From Skermanella pratensis (GTDB lineage Bacteria > Pseudomonadota > Alphaproteobacteria > Azospirillales > Azospirillaceae), in contig NZ_CP030265.1 in assembly GCF_008843145.1 (NCBI RefSeq), forward strand, positions 3,526,501 to 3,590,500: a stretch of 64,000 bases of DNA, in the 5' to 3' direction. Every line of letters begins with the position of its first letter. Positions within the stretch are counted from its first letter, which is position 1. The notes beneath the pieces were generated by a model. The model was not told the DNA's origin. It searched no databases and was given only the letters and a program-made list of their open reading frames with translations. Below are positions 19,073-26,846 of this stretch, piece by piece. The position numbers were made by a program, and so were the translations under genes.

Positions 19073-19945
19073 ATGGATATCGAACGGGTCGTCGCGGAAC
19101 CGGCAAAGCTGGGGGAAAGCCCGATCTGGTCGGTCGGCGAGCAGAAGCTCTATCGGGTCGACATAGACGGCCGGGCCCTGCACCGGTTCGACCCCTCCAC
19201 CGGCCGGGACGAGAGTTGGCCGATGCCGGAAGAGATCGGCTGCATCGCGACGCGCCGGGACCACCGCATGCTGCTGGCGCTCCGCAACGGGTTCGCCAAT
19301 TTCGATCCCCGGACGGGCGACCTGGTCCGTCTGCTCGACCCGGAAGCCGACAAGCCCGACAACCGCTTCAACGACGGCACCACCGACAGCAGGGGCCGCT
19401 TCTGGGCCGGCACCATGCGCATGGGAACCCCGGGGGAGCGGCCGGAGGGTGCTTTCTATCGTCTCGATGGGGATCTCGGATGCCATCGCATGATCGACGG
19501 GTTCTGGACGACCAACGGCCTCGCCTTCAGTCCCGATGGGCGGACGCTGTACCTGTCCGACAGCAACGCCAAGGTCCGGACCATCTGGGCCTTCGACTAT
19601 GATGCGGTTGACGGCGTTCCGTCGAACCGCCGCGTCTTCGTCGATACCAAGGGCATGGCCGGCCGGCCCGACGGCGGCGCCTGTGACGCCGACGGCTGCT
19701 ACTGGATGGCCGGAATCGGCGGCGGCGAACTGGTACGCTTCACGCCCGCAGGCGCGATCGACCGCACTATCAAGGTACCCTGCCGCACCCCGACCAAGAT
19801 CGCGTTCGGCGGGCCCGACCTGGACGTCATCTACATGACTTCGCTCCAGAAGGCCGGCGACGAGCCGGACCCGCTGGCCGGATGCCTGCTCGCGATCACC
19901 GGGACGGGCGTCACCGGTGTGGAAATACCGCCGTTTGCCGGCTGA
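19073..19945 (+). CDS. SMP-30/gluconolactonase family lactonase
   Basis: A 290-residue six-bladed beta-propeller hydrolase that opens sugar lactones. Metal-binding residues of the family are visible: Glu in LGESPIWS, Asn in DNRFNDGTTD, Asn in TTNGLAFSPDG, and Asp in GRPDGGACDADGCYW. ATG 19073 with GGGGGAG about 7 bases upstream is the likely start. It could hydrolyse the lactones made by a uronate dehydrogenase such as the one at 42204-43031, but that gene is 22 kb away, so the link is only a suggestion. Followed by an AT-rich gap. Confidence 0.9.
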   Translation: MDIERVVAEPAKLGESPIWSVGEQKLYRVDIDGRALHRFDPSTGRDESWPMPEEIGCIATRRDHRMLLALRNGFANFDPRTGDLVRLLDPEADKPDNRFNDGTTDSRGRFWAGTMRMGTPGERPEGAFYRLDGDLGCHRMIDGFWTTNGLAFSPDGRTLYLSDSNAKVRTIWAFDYDAVDGVPSNRRVFVDTKGMAGRPDGGACDADGCYWMAGIGGGELVRFTPAGAIDRTIKVPCRTPTKIAFGGPDLDVIYMTSLQKAGDEPDPLAGCLLAITGTGVTGVEIPPFAG

Positions 19946-20139
19946 AAGTACTTTTGGAATAATTCGAAAACAGAATTAAAGCAGGACCATTGCGGAAATT
20001 TTTCCGAACTACACCCACTGTACCAGAACAGATAGGATACAATATCAGCAAAAGTAGGTTTTTAATAGTTCTAATGTAGCGCTTCATCCATTTCGTAGAT
20101 TATCTGTAGCAATAGGACCCAACCCAAAGGAGATACGGG
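19946..20139 (+). promoter_or_regulatory. AT-rich promoter region of the first desaturase
   Basis: 194 bp much richer in A+T than the surrounding genes. It contains a perfect small inverted repeat CGGAAATTTTTCCG, which may serve as 3' hairpin of the lactonase gene or as an operator. It ends with the strong site AAAGGAGATACGGG before the desaturase ATG. No unambiguous -35/-10 pair is claimed. Confidence 0.4.
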
Positions 20140-21330
20140 ATGTCCATTGCTACGTTTGAACGGAATATTACCGTCAAAAATGATTCCTTGGAGGATGGAA
20201 GCAGCGCCATCCCCAGCGCCGCGACCGACATACGCGCCGGCATGTACAATCGGCTGCCGGCCTTCGTGCAGCCTTTCCTGACATGGCTGACGGCCCGTCC
20301 CGCTCCGGGCGAGGAGGCGCGGTCCCACTCGGCCCTTTTCCATGTGGTGACGGCCTTCGGCGCCCTGGGCGCCGGCGTGACGCTCAGCCTTGTGGCGCTG
20401 TACCTCTCCGGTCCATGGCTGGCGACGCTGCCCTTCCTGCTCATCCTGTCGTCGTCGGGCATGGGCAAGCTCCAGGCCGTGGTGTTCCATCATTGCGCCC
20501 ACGGCACGGTGTTCCGCAAACGGGAAACGAACCGGCTGGTCGGGGAAACCATCTCAATCCTGCTGCTGATGAAGCATTTCGACGTCTACCAGCATGAACA
20601 CATGCTGCACCACAGCCCCAACAAGCTGCTGACCCACGAGGATGAATTCACCCAGTTCGTCATGAACCTGGCCGGACTGCGGCCCGGCCTGCCCAAGCCG
20701 GTGCTGTGGCGCCGGGTGATCGTCAGCTTCGTTTCGCCCTTCTTCCACCTGCGATTCCTGCTGGCGCGGGTCTCGTCCTGCCTGCTCTCCCACTCGACGG
20801 TCCACAACCTGATCGGCTGGGCGGCCTGGAGCGGCCTGTTCTATCTCGTCTGGCTGACCGGGACCTGGACCGAGGTGGCGGTCGCGTGGCTTCTCCCGGT
20901 CACCGTCCTGCTCCAGATCGGCACGGCGCTGCGGACCCTGTGCGAGCACCGCTTCCCGGAACAGGAAGTGATCGACGCGCGCGGCAAGACCTTCGTCTGC
21001 CTCGCCACCGCCGGCGTCTTCCCCGGGTCCCCGGTCCCGGCGCAGTCCGCGACCACCCCGGGCGGCTTGCTGGCCTGGGCCGGCTGGTGGACGTCGATGC
21101 TGACGGTCCACCTGTTCTCCCGCGTGTTCGTGCTGGTCGGCGATGCCCCCTGCCATGACTTCCACCACCGCCGCCCCGCGTCGCGCCGCTGGACCGACTA
21201 CATCCACGCCCGCCAGAAGGATGCCGACACGGGCTGCCAGAGCTTCCCGCTCGGCTATATCGAGACCTGGGGCCTTGTGCAGGCGATCGACGAGAACCTC
21301 GCATCCCTGAGCACCGCCGGAAAGATCTGA
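20140..21330 (+). CDS. Fatty acid desaturase-family membrane protein
   Basis: A 396-residue di-iron membrane enzyme. Three histidine boxes are visible: HHCAHGTVF (HxxxH type), HEHMLHHS (HxxHH) and CHDFHHRRP (HxxHH). A further CEHRFPEQE lies between the second and third. About four to six hydrophobic segments surround the boxes. Its start is fixed by AAAGGAG 7 bases upstream. It should introduce a double bond or hydroxyl group into acyl chains or related lipids. It is quite different from the second desaturase at 28864, so the two are not a recent duplication. Confidence 0.88.
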   Translation: MSIATFERNITVKNDSLEDGSSAIPSAATDIRAGMYNRLPAFVQPFLTWLTARPAPGEEARSHSALFHVVTAFGALGAGVTLSLVALYLSGPWLATLPFLLILSSSGMGKLQAVVFHHCAHGTVFRKRETNRLVGETISILLLMKHFDVYQHEHMLHHSPNKLLTHEDEFTQFVMNLAGLRPGLPKPVLWRRVIVSFVSPFFHLRFLLARVSSCLLSHSTVHNLIGWAAWSGLFYLVWLTGTWTEVAVAWLLPVTVLLQIGTALRTLCEHRFPEQEVIDARGKTFVCLATAGVFPGSPVPAQSATTPGGLLAWAGWWTSMLTVHLFSRVFVLVGDAPCHDFHHRRPASRRWTDYIHARQKDADTGCQSFPLGYIETWGLVQAIDENLASLSTAGKI

Positions 21331-21437
21331 ACCGGGAACTTCGACGGGTGCCGCCGAAGCCGCGAACTGCCCGAGAAGCGGGTACCGCGGCAGTAGCTCC
21401 GCAAGGGATTCCGCTTTACGGAGTTCGTTTCGACGGG

Positions 21438-22799
21438 TCAGGCGCGGTAAAAGACCGACGCCGACCCATCGGCGACGCGCTGCCGGGGAAGCTGGATGGT
21501 CACCGTGGTGCCCCGTCCCGGTTCGCTCTCGATGGTGAGCGTGCCGCCGTGGCGTTCCGCGAGCGTCCTGCACAGCGGCAGTCCGAGCCCGGTCCCGCCG
21601 AACCGGCGGGTATAGGTATTCTCAAGCTGACAGAACGGCTCCATGGCGCGGGGAATATCCTCCGGCGCGATGCCGATGCCCGTGTCGATGACCTGGAGTA
21701 GCGCTCCGCCGTCGTCGGTCAGATCGGCCCGGATCTCGACACGACCTCCGGCCGGCGTGAACTTGACCGCGTTCCCGACGAGGTTGATCAGGATCTGACG
21801 GATGCGGGTCGCGTCCGCGAGGATGGCCGGCATTCCGCTGCGGATGCCGACCGCCAGCGTGACCCCCCGGGTCCGAGCCAGGGGCGTGACGGCTCCCAGC
21901 GCCGCGGCGGCGGCCTGGTTGAGATCGACATGTTCCTCCCGCAGGGTGGCCCGGCCGGACTGCAGGCGGGAGAAATCGAGGATGTCCTGGATCAGGTTCA
22001 GGAGGTGCTGGCCGTTCTCATGGATGTCGGAAGCATATTCCCGGTACTTCTCCTGCGGAGCCGACCCGTAGAACTCGTCCCGGATGATCTCCGAAAAGCC
22101 GATGATCGCGTTCAGGGGGGTACGCAGCTCATGGCTTAGATTGGCCAGGAAGGCCGCCTTGATCGAGTTGGCCTCCTCGGCCGCGATCTTCGCGATGCGC
22201 AACTCCTCCTCGACCCGGCGGCGCTGCATGATGTCGGCGAAGACGCCGAGCGCCGCCTCGACGATCTCGCGGTCGTCCGGGCCGAACGGCCTCGATACAT
22301 TGGCCTCCATCCTGTTGCCGAGCAGCAGCGCTATGCCCGACGCCGGATCATAGGCCCAGATCACGAACGGCAGGCCGAGCGCTTCCGTCAGGACGGCGGC
22401 GACCTCGTCGCCGGCTTCCCGCGAGGAGGTGAAGTAGAACTCCGGCGGCTCCGCCAGCGGCACGTCCTCCACCGGGCGCGGACGGCCGAACCCCAGCCGG
22501 TTGGCGATGGTGAACAATCCCCGGTGCGGGTCGCGCCGCAGGATGGCGGCCCGATCGCAGACCAGGTTGTCCAGCACGATCTCCAGCATGCGGTTGCCGA
22601 CCGCCTCCTCCGAGGCATCGACATTGACGAGGCCGAACGCGGTCCGGAGCAAACGGGCTGCCGTGCGTGACCTGCGCGCCTCCCGGTGAGCCCGGCTCTG
22701 GTCCTCCTGAAGGCGCAGGACGCGGGCACCCAGATCGTTGCATTGCCGACGGTAGAAGGCGAGTTCGCGTTCCAGATCCTCGACCTTGCGCTCCGTCAT
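21438..22799 (-). CDS. Soluble GAF-like sensor histidine kinase
   Basis: A 453-residue cytoplasmic kinase without membrane helices. An N-terminal coiled coil (EDLERELAFYRRQCNDLGARV) leads to a GAF-like sensor (residues ~55-205, with LVCDRAAILRRDPHRG and FGPDDREIVEAALGVFADIM). A HisKA domain with LANLSHELRTPLNAIIGFSE and an ATPase domain ([28 protein letters not shown]) follow. I start at ATG 22799, 20 bp after the FIST gene stop; an earlier start at 22829 would overlap it. It is the last gene of a response regulator-FIST-kinase operon. The FIST protein probably supplies the sensory input or binds a small ligand for this kinase (inference). Confidence 0.88.
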   Translation of the reverse strand: MTERKVEDLERELAFYRRQCNDLGARVLRLQEDQSRAHREARRSRTAARLLRTAFGLVNVDASEEAVGNRMLEIVLDNLVCDRAAILRRDPHRGLFTIANRLGFGRPRPVEDVPLAEPPEFYFTSSREAGDEVAAVLTEALGLPFVIWAYDPASGIALLLGNRMEANVSRPFGPDDREIVEAALGVFADIMQRRRVEEELRIAKIAAEEANSIKAAFLANLSHELRTPLNAIIGFSEIIRDEFYGSAPQEKYREYASDIHENGQHLLNLIQDILDFSRLQSGRATLREEHVDLNQAAAAALGAVTPLARTRGVTLAVGIRSGMPAILADATRIRQILINLVGNAVKFTPAGGRVEIRADLTDDGGALLQVIDTGIGIAPEDIPRAMEPFCQLENTYTRRFGGTGLGLPLCRTLAERHGGTLTIESEPGRGTTVTIQLPRQRVADGSASVFYRA

Positions 22800-22818
22800 T
22801 CCCGCCCCTGTCCCGTCC

Positions 22819-24039
22819 TTATGGACCACGGTCGCCGTGCAGGATGGTCAGGACGGCGGTCCAGTCCAGCGAACGGCTCTGTTCCTCCCCGACGGGGGCG
22901 ATCTCGACGCCCGAGTACAGGCCCAGCAAGGGTGCCGGTATGGCAATCTCGTCGAGCAGAACTTCCGCCTCCTCGATCTCCGATCCGCTCCGGGCACTCG
23001 CCCGTCCGGCGCAGTCTATGTAGAGCGCCAGAATGGGTTGCCGGCCGGAAAACCGCTCGTTCATCAGGCGCACGCCGTCACGAACACTTTGTACCATCAA
23101 TCCATTGTCCCGCGACATGATCTGTACGACAGACCCCGAACGAAAGTCCGGTTCGAACAAAGTTATGGACCGGCGCTCCGGAGATGCCTGCAGGATCAAG
23201 CGGTTTACATAGCGGTTCTCGTCGTATTCGGCAAACGGATCACCGTGCTTCTCGCCGAGTGTAACCATAAGAGACAAGGCCCTGCCCTGGCTTTCGCCGA
23301 TCTCGATTCCAAGCATCCCCTCCAACACCGAGAGCGCCGGCCGGCCGTCGAGCTCCAGAACCTCCGCGCCGTCGACCGCCGTGATGGTCATGAACGCGCT
23401 GACGGGCACGCAGCCGTGGAGAATGGCTGTTTCGGCGCCGACCGAGGGCGGCAGGACGATGGCGACGGCGGCGTGCTTGCGCGGACGGGTGCCGTCGAAG
23501 ACATAACCGTCGGACAGGTTCATGTCGGTCAGGGTCCCGGCACCGACCAGATGGGGGCGGCGGCCGCCGAGCCCCTGGTAAATGCCTTCGACCAGGGGGC
23601 TGGCCGGGTGCAGGCGCGGCGGTACGGTCGAGGCGACGCTGTCGTAGAACAGCAGGACGACGCGCCCGTCGTCGACCACAGCCCGGAGCTGGTCGCCGAG
23701 CCGTCGGCCCGCCGGCCCCTCGCCGTCGAGCAGCCCGTCATCGACCAGGATGGCCGGTTTGCCGAGACTGGCCGGAAACAGTCCTACGGCGACCTCGAAT
23801 CCGCTGTAGCCGAATCCCGCCCCTGTGATGCCGCCCGCCGCCGAACCGCCGACGACCGCGATGGCTCCGACCACCCCGCGAAGACCCGCGAGGACCAGTG
23901 CAGGATCATGCTTGCCGCCGCAGAAGAGCAGTGCCCATCCCGGCGCCTCGTCCGCGTCCAGCAACGCTACCGCACGACGCGCAGCTTCCGAGCCGGCTTC
24001 CTTAGGATCGGGATTGTTGCTGCGGCCGACGCCGATCAA
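22819..24039 (-). CDS. FIST domain sensory protein
   Basis: A ~406-residue protein with FIST_N (IGVGRSNNPDPKEAG, VVGGSAAGGITGAGFGYSG, GDQLRAVVDDGRVVLLFYD) followed by FIST_C (RYVNRLILQASPERRSITL, GRQPILALYIDCAGR). FIST domains are proposed small-ligand (amino-acid-like) sensors in signal transduction. The start is TTG 24039, where TTGA overlaps the upstream response-regulator stop by 4 bp and GGAAGGGA lies upstream. Longer frames into the regulator are unlikely. Soluble, no signal peptide. The set of regulator, FIST and kinase is a complete signalling unit without an obvious DNA-binding output. Confidence 0.87.
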   Translation of the reverse strand: MIGVGRSNNPDPKEAGSEAARRAVALLDADEAPGWALLFCGGKHDPALVLAGLRGVVGAIAVVGGSAAGGITGAGFGYSGFEVAVGLFPASLGKPAILVDDGLLDGEGPAGRRLGDQLRAVVDDGRVVLLFYDSVASTVPPRLHPASPLVEGIYQGLGGRRPHLVGAGTLTDMNLSDGYVFDGTRPRKHAAVAIVLPPSVGAETAILHGCVPVSAFMTITAVDGAEVLELDGRPALSVLEGMLGIEIGESQGRALSLMVTLGEKHGDPFAEYDENRYVNRLILQASPERRSITLFEPDFRSGSVVQIMSRDNGLMVQSVRDGVRLMNERFSGRQPILALYIDCAGRASARSGSEIEEAEVLLDEIAIPAPLLGLYSGVEIAPVGEEQSRSLDWTAVLTILHGDRGP

Positions 24040-24557
24040 GATCCGTCCCTTCCTCCCTCTTTCCCGTCTCCCTCTTGTCCGACGAGCCGGAAGCTGGCGT
24101 GCCGTCGGACCAGCTTGAGCAGTTCGGGCGCGGAAATCGGCTTCGCCACGTACTCGTCGCACCCGGCAAGACGGATCACGGCCTCATCCTCCGGCGTCGC
24201 ATAGGCGGTCACCGCGATCACGGGGATCTTGCGGAGCTGATCGCTGCTCCTGATCGCCCTGGCGACATCGACGCCCGACATGTCGGGCAGGCCGATATCC
24301 AGCAGGATGACGTTCGGCATGAACTGCAACGCCTGGTCAAGCGCCTGCTCGCCATCGGTCGCCGTCAAGGTCGTGTAGCCGGCCGCCTGCAGCAGGTCGT
24401 CCAGCAGCTTCAAATTGAATGCGTTGTCTTCAACGATCAGCACGGTCCTTGTGGGAAGCGGAGGCTTGCCTTCGGCACCTCCCCCTCGACGGTAGGGCTC
24501 CGGTGCTGCCGGGGGAGACGCACCTTCACCGGGAACAAGAGACAATCGCCGCGGCAT
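24036..24557 (-). CDS. Single-domain response regulator (DivK/CheY-like)
   Basis: A 173-residue protein: a ~35-residue Pro/Gly-rich leader, then a receiver (TVLIVEDNAFNLKLLDDLL, phospho-Asp in VILLDIGLPDMSGV, PVIAVTAYATPEDEA with the switch Thr, Lys in YVAKPIS), then a short charged tail. There is no output domain. VEDNxxNxKLL is typical of DivK-like and hybrid-kinase receivers. First gene of the operon with FIST and GAF-kinase genes, coupled to the next gene by a TTGA overlap. Confidence 0.88.
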   Translation of the reverse strand: MPRRLSLVPGEGASPPAAPEPYRRGGGAEGKPPLPTRTVLIVEDNAFNLKLLDDLLQAAGYTTLTATDGEQALDQALQFMPNVILLDIGLPDMSGVDVARAIRSSDQLRKIPVIAVTAYATPEDEAVIRLAGCDEYVAKPISAPELLKLVRRHASFRLVGQEGDGKEGGRDGS

Positions 24558-24884
24558 ACGAACCTGTTATCGAAATGGAACTTCAATATCTCTCACCTGA
24601 TTGGGGATATCCAGAAGAAAAATCATGCGAACGATCGGCGAACAGGCCTAACAAAGCCCCCCCTCGCGCGTCGAACCGGTTGCCAATGGCGTTTTATTAA
24701 ACTTGCGTTGCCTTACTTTGAAATCGCGAGCAACAAGCTGCGAAAATGATAATGATTTCGGATCAGTCGAAATTTCACCCGATGGCTGGAATCCTGTGGG
24801 CCGGATGGAGCCAGGCGGCGGCGCCGGGCATCTTCCGCTTAGCAGCATCGGCAGCGGCCAGCCCGGGGGTCCTGACCCTGGCTC
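24558..24884. other. Intergenic region upstream of the regulator-FIST-kinase operon
   Basis: 327 bp without a supportable gene, with a high A+T content between 24680 and 24780. It includes the phrase TGATAATGATT (24747-24757). That is like one and a half arms of a Fur-type box but lacks the other arm. The promoter for the minus-strand regulator gene at 24557 must lie here. Confidence 0.4.
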
Positions 24885-25091
24885 TCAGCGGTTCTCGATC
24901 GCCCAGCCCCGATAGAACAGGGCGAAACCGACGAACGCCATCGCGAGGGCGATGACCATTCCGAAGCCGCCGATTTCCATCTCGATCCAGAAAGCGTTCA
25001 ACAACACGCTGAAGAAGATCACGACGAAGCCCGCCAGGGCCTGCGGCGTCTGCGAGCACTTCTGTATGCGGTGGAGCCGTGTCCAGTACAT
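24885..25091 (-). CDS. Small two-helix membrane protein
   Basis: About 68 residues from ATG 25091, with GGAAGGA about 10 bases upstream: a basic N-terminus (MYWTRLHRIQKCSQ), then two membrane helices (ALAGFVVIFFSVLLNAFWI and MVIALAMAFVGFALFYRGW). No family recognised; such proteins are common in Azospirillum-type genomes. The longer frame to 25175 lacks a better start. Confidence 0.6.
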   Translation of the reverse strand: MYWTRLHRIQKCSQTPQALAGFVVIFFSVLLNAFWIEMEIGGFGMVIALAMAFVGFALFYRGWAIENR

Positions 25092-25411
25092 CCCGGTTCT
25101 TCCTTCCCCGCCGGCGATCCACATGGTCCGCCCAACCGGTCGGGACTGTCGTACCCGACCGCGGTGGCTGCCCAACCGTTGTGGTGCGCATTGTTGCTTG
25201 CGCGCCAGTTAGGCGGATTCCTTCGAACGCTTCAACGGTTCCAAAGGAGAATGGCGGGCGATCAAACGTCGCAGGCCCGCCGCGCCGTTCCGGTCCGGAG
25301 CGTCTTCGGTCGTCGTCACTTCGGACTAATGGCAAGACGCCGAAAGCGGCATATGATCTCTCGCAAGCCGTCGAACGACAGGAAAGGACGGCACTTCAGG
25401 GGAGAGAAACG
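25092..25411. other. Intergenic region before the ribbon-helix-helix gene
   Basis: 320 bp with no convincing gene. A 7-bp inverted repeat GGTCGGG (25138-25144) / CCCGACC (25154-25160) with a 9-base spacer is the only structure I note. It could be an operator for either divergent neighbour. Confidence 0.35.
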
Positions 25412-25732
25412 ATGTGCAGAGTATTCGCCATGCAGGACCCCGCCTCCTATGCCTGCGAGACGCGGGCCGTCCGGCTTCACGGCCACACGACGAGCATCCG
25501 GCTGGAGGCCGAGTTCTGGGCGATCCTGGAGGAGATCGCCGGCCGCGAAGGGCTGACGCTGTCGCGGTTCCTCTGCACCCTTCATGACGAGGTGTTGCAG
25601 CAGCAGGGCGACGTGCCGAACTTCGCCTCCATGCTTCGGGTCACCTGCGCGCTGTACCTGCGCGACCCGGCCGCTCATGCGGCGGCGATCGCAGGTCGGC
25701 GGATGCGGAAAATCAATGCTGTAGTAGCATGA
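25412..25732 (+). CDS. Ribbon-helix-helix domain protein
   Basis: 106 residues. The segment TRAVRLHGHTTSIRLEAEFW followed by AILEEIAGREGLTLSRFLCTLH has the beta-strand plus two helices of the ribbon-helix-helix family common in alphaproteobacteria (RHH_4 type). The rest is helical (FASMLRVTCALYLRD). The start at ATG 25412 follows AGGGGAGAG; a second ATG at 25430 is possible. Probably a DNA-binding protein, target unknown. The gene is followed 73 bp later by the VOC protein. Confidence 0.8.
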   Translation: MCRVFAMQDPASYACETRAVRLHGHTTSIRLEAEFWAILEEIAGREGLTLSRFLCTLHDEVLQQQGDVPNFASMLRVTCALYLRDPAAHAAAIAGRRMRKINAVVA

Positions 25733-25805
25733 TACTACCTCCCGCCTGAATCGCCGCCCTAGGATTTCGCTTGCAAGAGCGAAAGACCAGGGAGGCGGAA
25801 CCACC

Positions 25806-26201
25806 ATGGCCAAAGTCATCCACGCGATGATCCGCGTGCTGGATGAGGACAGGTCGCGCGACTTCTACGGCCGGGCATTCGGCCTGGAGGCGGCGGACCG
25901 TTACGAGTTCGAGGGTTTCACCCTCGTTTACCTGCGCAACCGGGAGGCCGACTTCGAGGTCGAGCTGACCGTCAATCACGGCCGGACCGAACCCTATGTC
26001 CATGGCGACGGATACGGGCACATCGCGGTCGCCGTGGACGACCTGGACGCCGAGCACGGCCGGTTCACCCGGCTCGGCTTCAACCCCAACCCGATCAAGG
26101 AATTCATGCGCGACGGCGCCCTCATGGCGCGCTTCTTCTTCGTGCAGGACCCCGACGGCTACAAGGTGGAGGTGCTGCAGCGCCACGGCCGATACCGCTG
26201 A
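25806..26201 (+). CDS. VOC-family glyoxalase-like protein
   Basis: A 131-residue vicinal-oxygen-chelate protein, most like lactoylglutathione lyase. Two beta-alpha-beta-beta-beta modules are visible (HAMIRVLDEDRSRDFYGRAF and GYGHIAVAVDDLDAEHGRF). Metal-site residues are His in KVIHAMI, Glu in DFEVELTVNHG, His in GYGHIAV and Glu in GYKVEVLQR. It precedes the GMC oxidoreductase pair by 75 bp and may be co-transcribed, which hints at detoxifying a product of that dehydrogenase (speculative). Confidence 0.85.
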   Translation: MAKVIHAMIRVLDEDRSRDFYGRAFGLEAADRYEFEGFTLVYLRNREADFEVELTVNHGRTEPYVHGDGYGHIAVAVDDLDAEHGRFTRLGFNPNPIKEFMRDGALMARFFFVQDPDGYKVEVLQRHGRYR

Positions 26202-26276
26202 GCCGGCCGAAGAAGCGACGGAAAAGACGTCTTCCAAGAAACGTATCCGACACTCCGTCTCCGAGGGAGGAGCACA

Positions 26277-26828
26277 ATGAGGACCATCGACAAACGGATC
26301 AGGGTAACCCGGCGCAATTTTCTGAAATCGGGCGCTGCCGTCGCCGGCGTCACGGCCCTGGCTAGCGGGACCGTCGCGGTCTCCCCGTCCGGCGCCTGGG
26401 CGATGACCGCGAAGCATCTCAAGCCGGACAGCATGGTGACCCTGGTCCGGATGGCGCGGGACCTGTACCCGCACGACCGGCTGGGCGAGGTCCATTATGC
26501 CCGCGCGATCGAGCCCTATGACGGCAAGGCCGGCGAAAACGGGGAGCTGAAGCGGCTGATCGAGGACGGCGTGGCCGGGCTCGACACCGCGGCCCGGGCC
26601 AAGTACGCCCGCCCCTATGCCGATGTCGTCGAGGAGGGCGATCGGATCGCCCTTCTGAAATCGATCGAGACCACCCCGTTCTTCCAGAAGATCCGCGGCG
26701 ACATGGTCGTGGCGCTCTACAACCAGCCGGAGGTGTGGGTGAAGTTCGGCTACGAAGGGTCCTCCGCCGAACATGGCGGCTACCTGGAACGGGGCTTCGA
26801 CGACATCGACTGGCTGAAAAACGCCTGA
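26277..26828 (+). CDS. Tat-exported small subunit of a GMC dehydrogenase (gluconate 2-dehydrogenase subunit 3-like)
   Basis: 183 residues with a clear Tat signal (VTRRNFLKSGAAVAGVTALA, residues ~10-29). The mature domain (VTLVRMARDLYPHDRLGEVH, FFQKIRGDMVVALYNQPEVW, KFGYEGSSAEHGGYLERGF) fits the small subunit that accompanies flavoprotein sugar/alcohol dehydrogenases. It is 18 bp upstream of the GMC gene, as usual for such pairs. It carries the export signal for the complex, because the large subunit has none. Confidence 0.87.
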   Translation: MRTIDKRIRVTRRNFLKSGAAVAGVTALASGTVAVSPSGAWAMTAKHLKPDSMVTLVRMARDLYPHDRLGEVHYARAIEPYDGKAGENGELKRLIEDGVAGLDTAARAKYARPYADVVEEGDRIALLKSIETTPFFQKIRGDMVVALYNQPEVWVKFGYEGSSAEHGGYLERGFDDIDWLKNA

Positions 26829-26846
26829 GCGGGAGGGATCGGGATC

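Noticed and set aside
24741-24762. Possible Fur box (TGATAATGATT)
   Set aside because: Only one good arm; the other half does not match TTATCA, and no iron-related gene follows.
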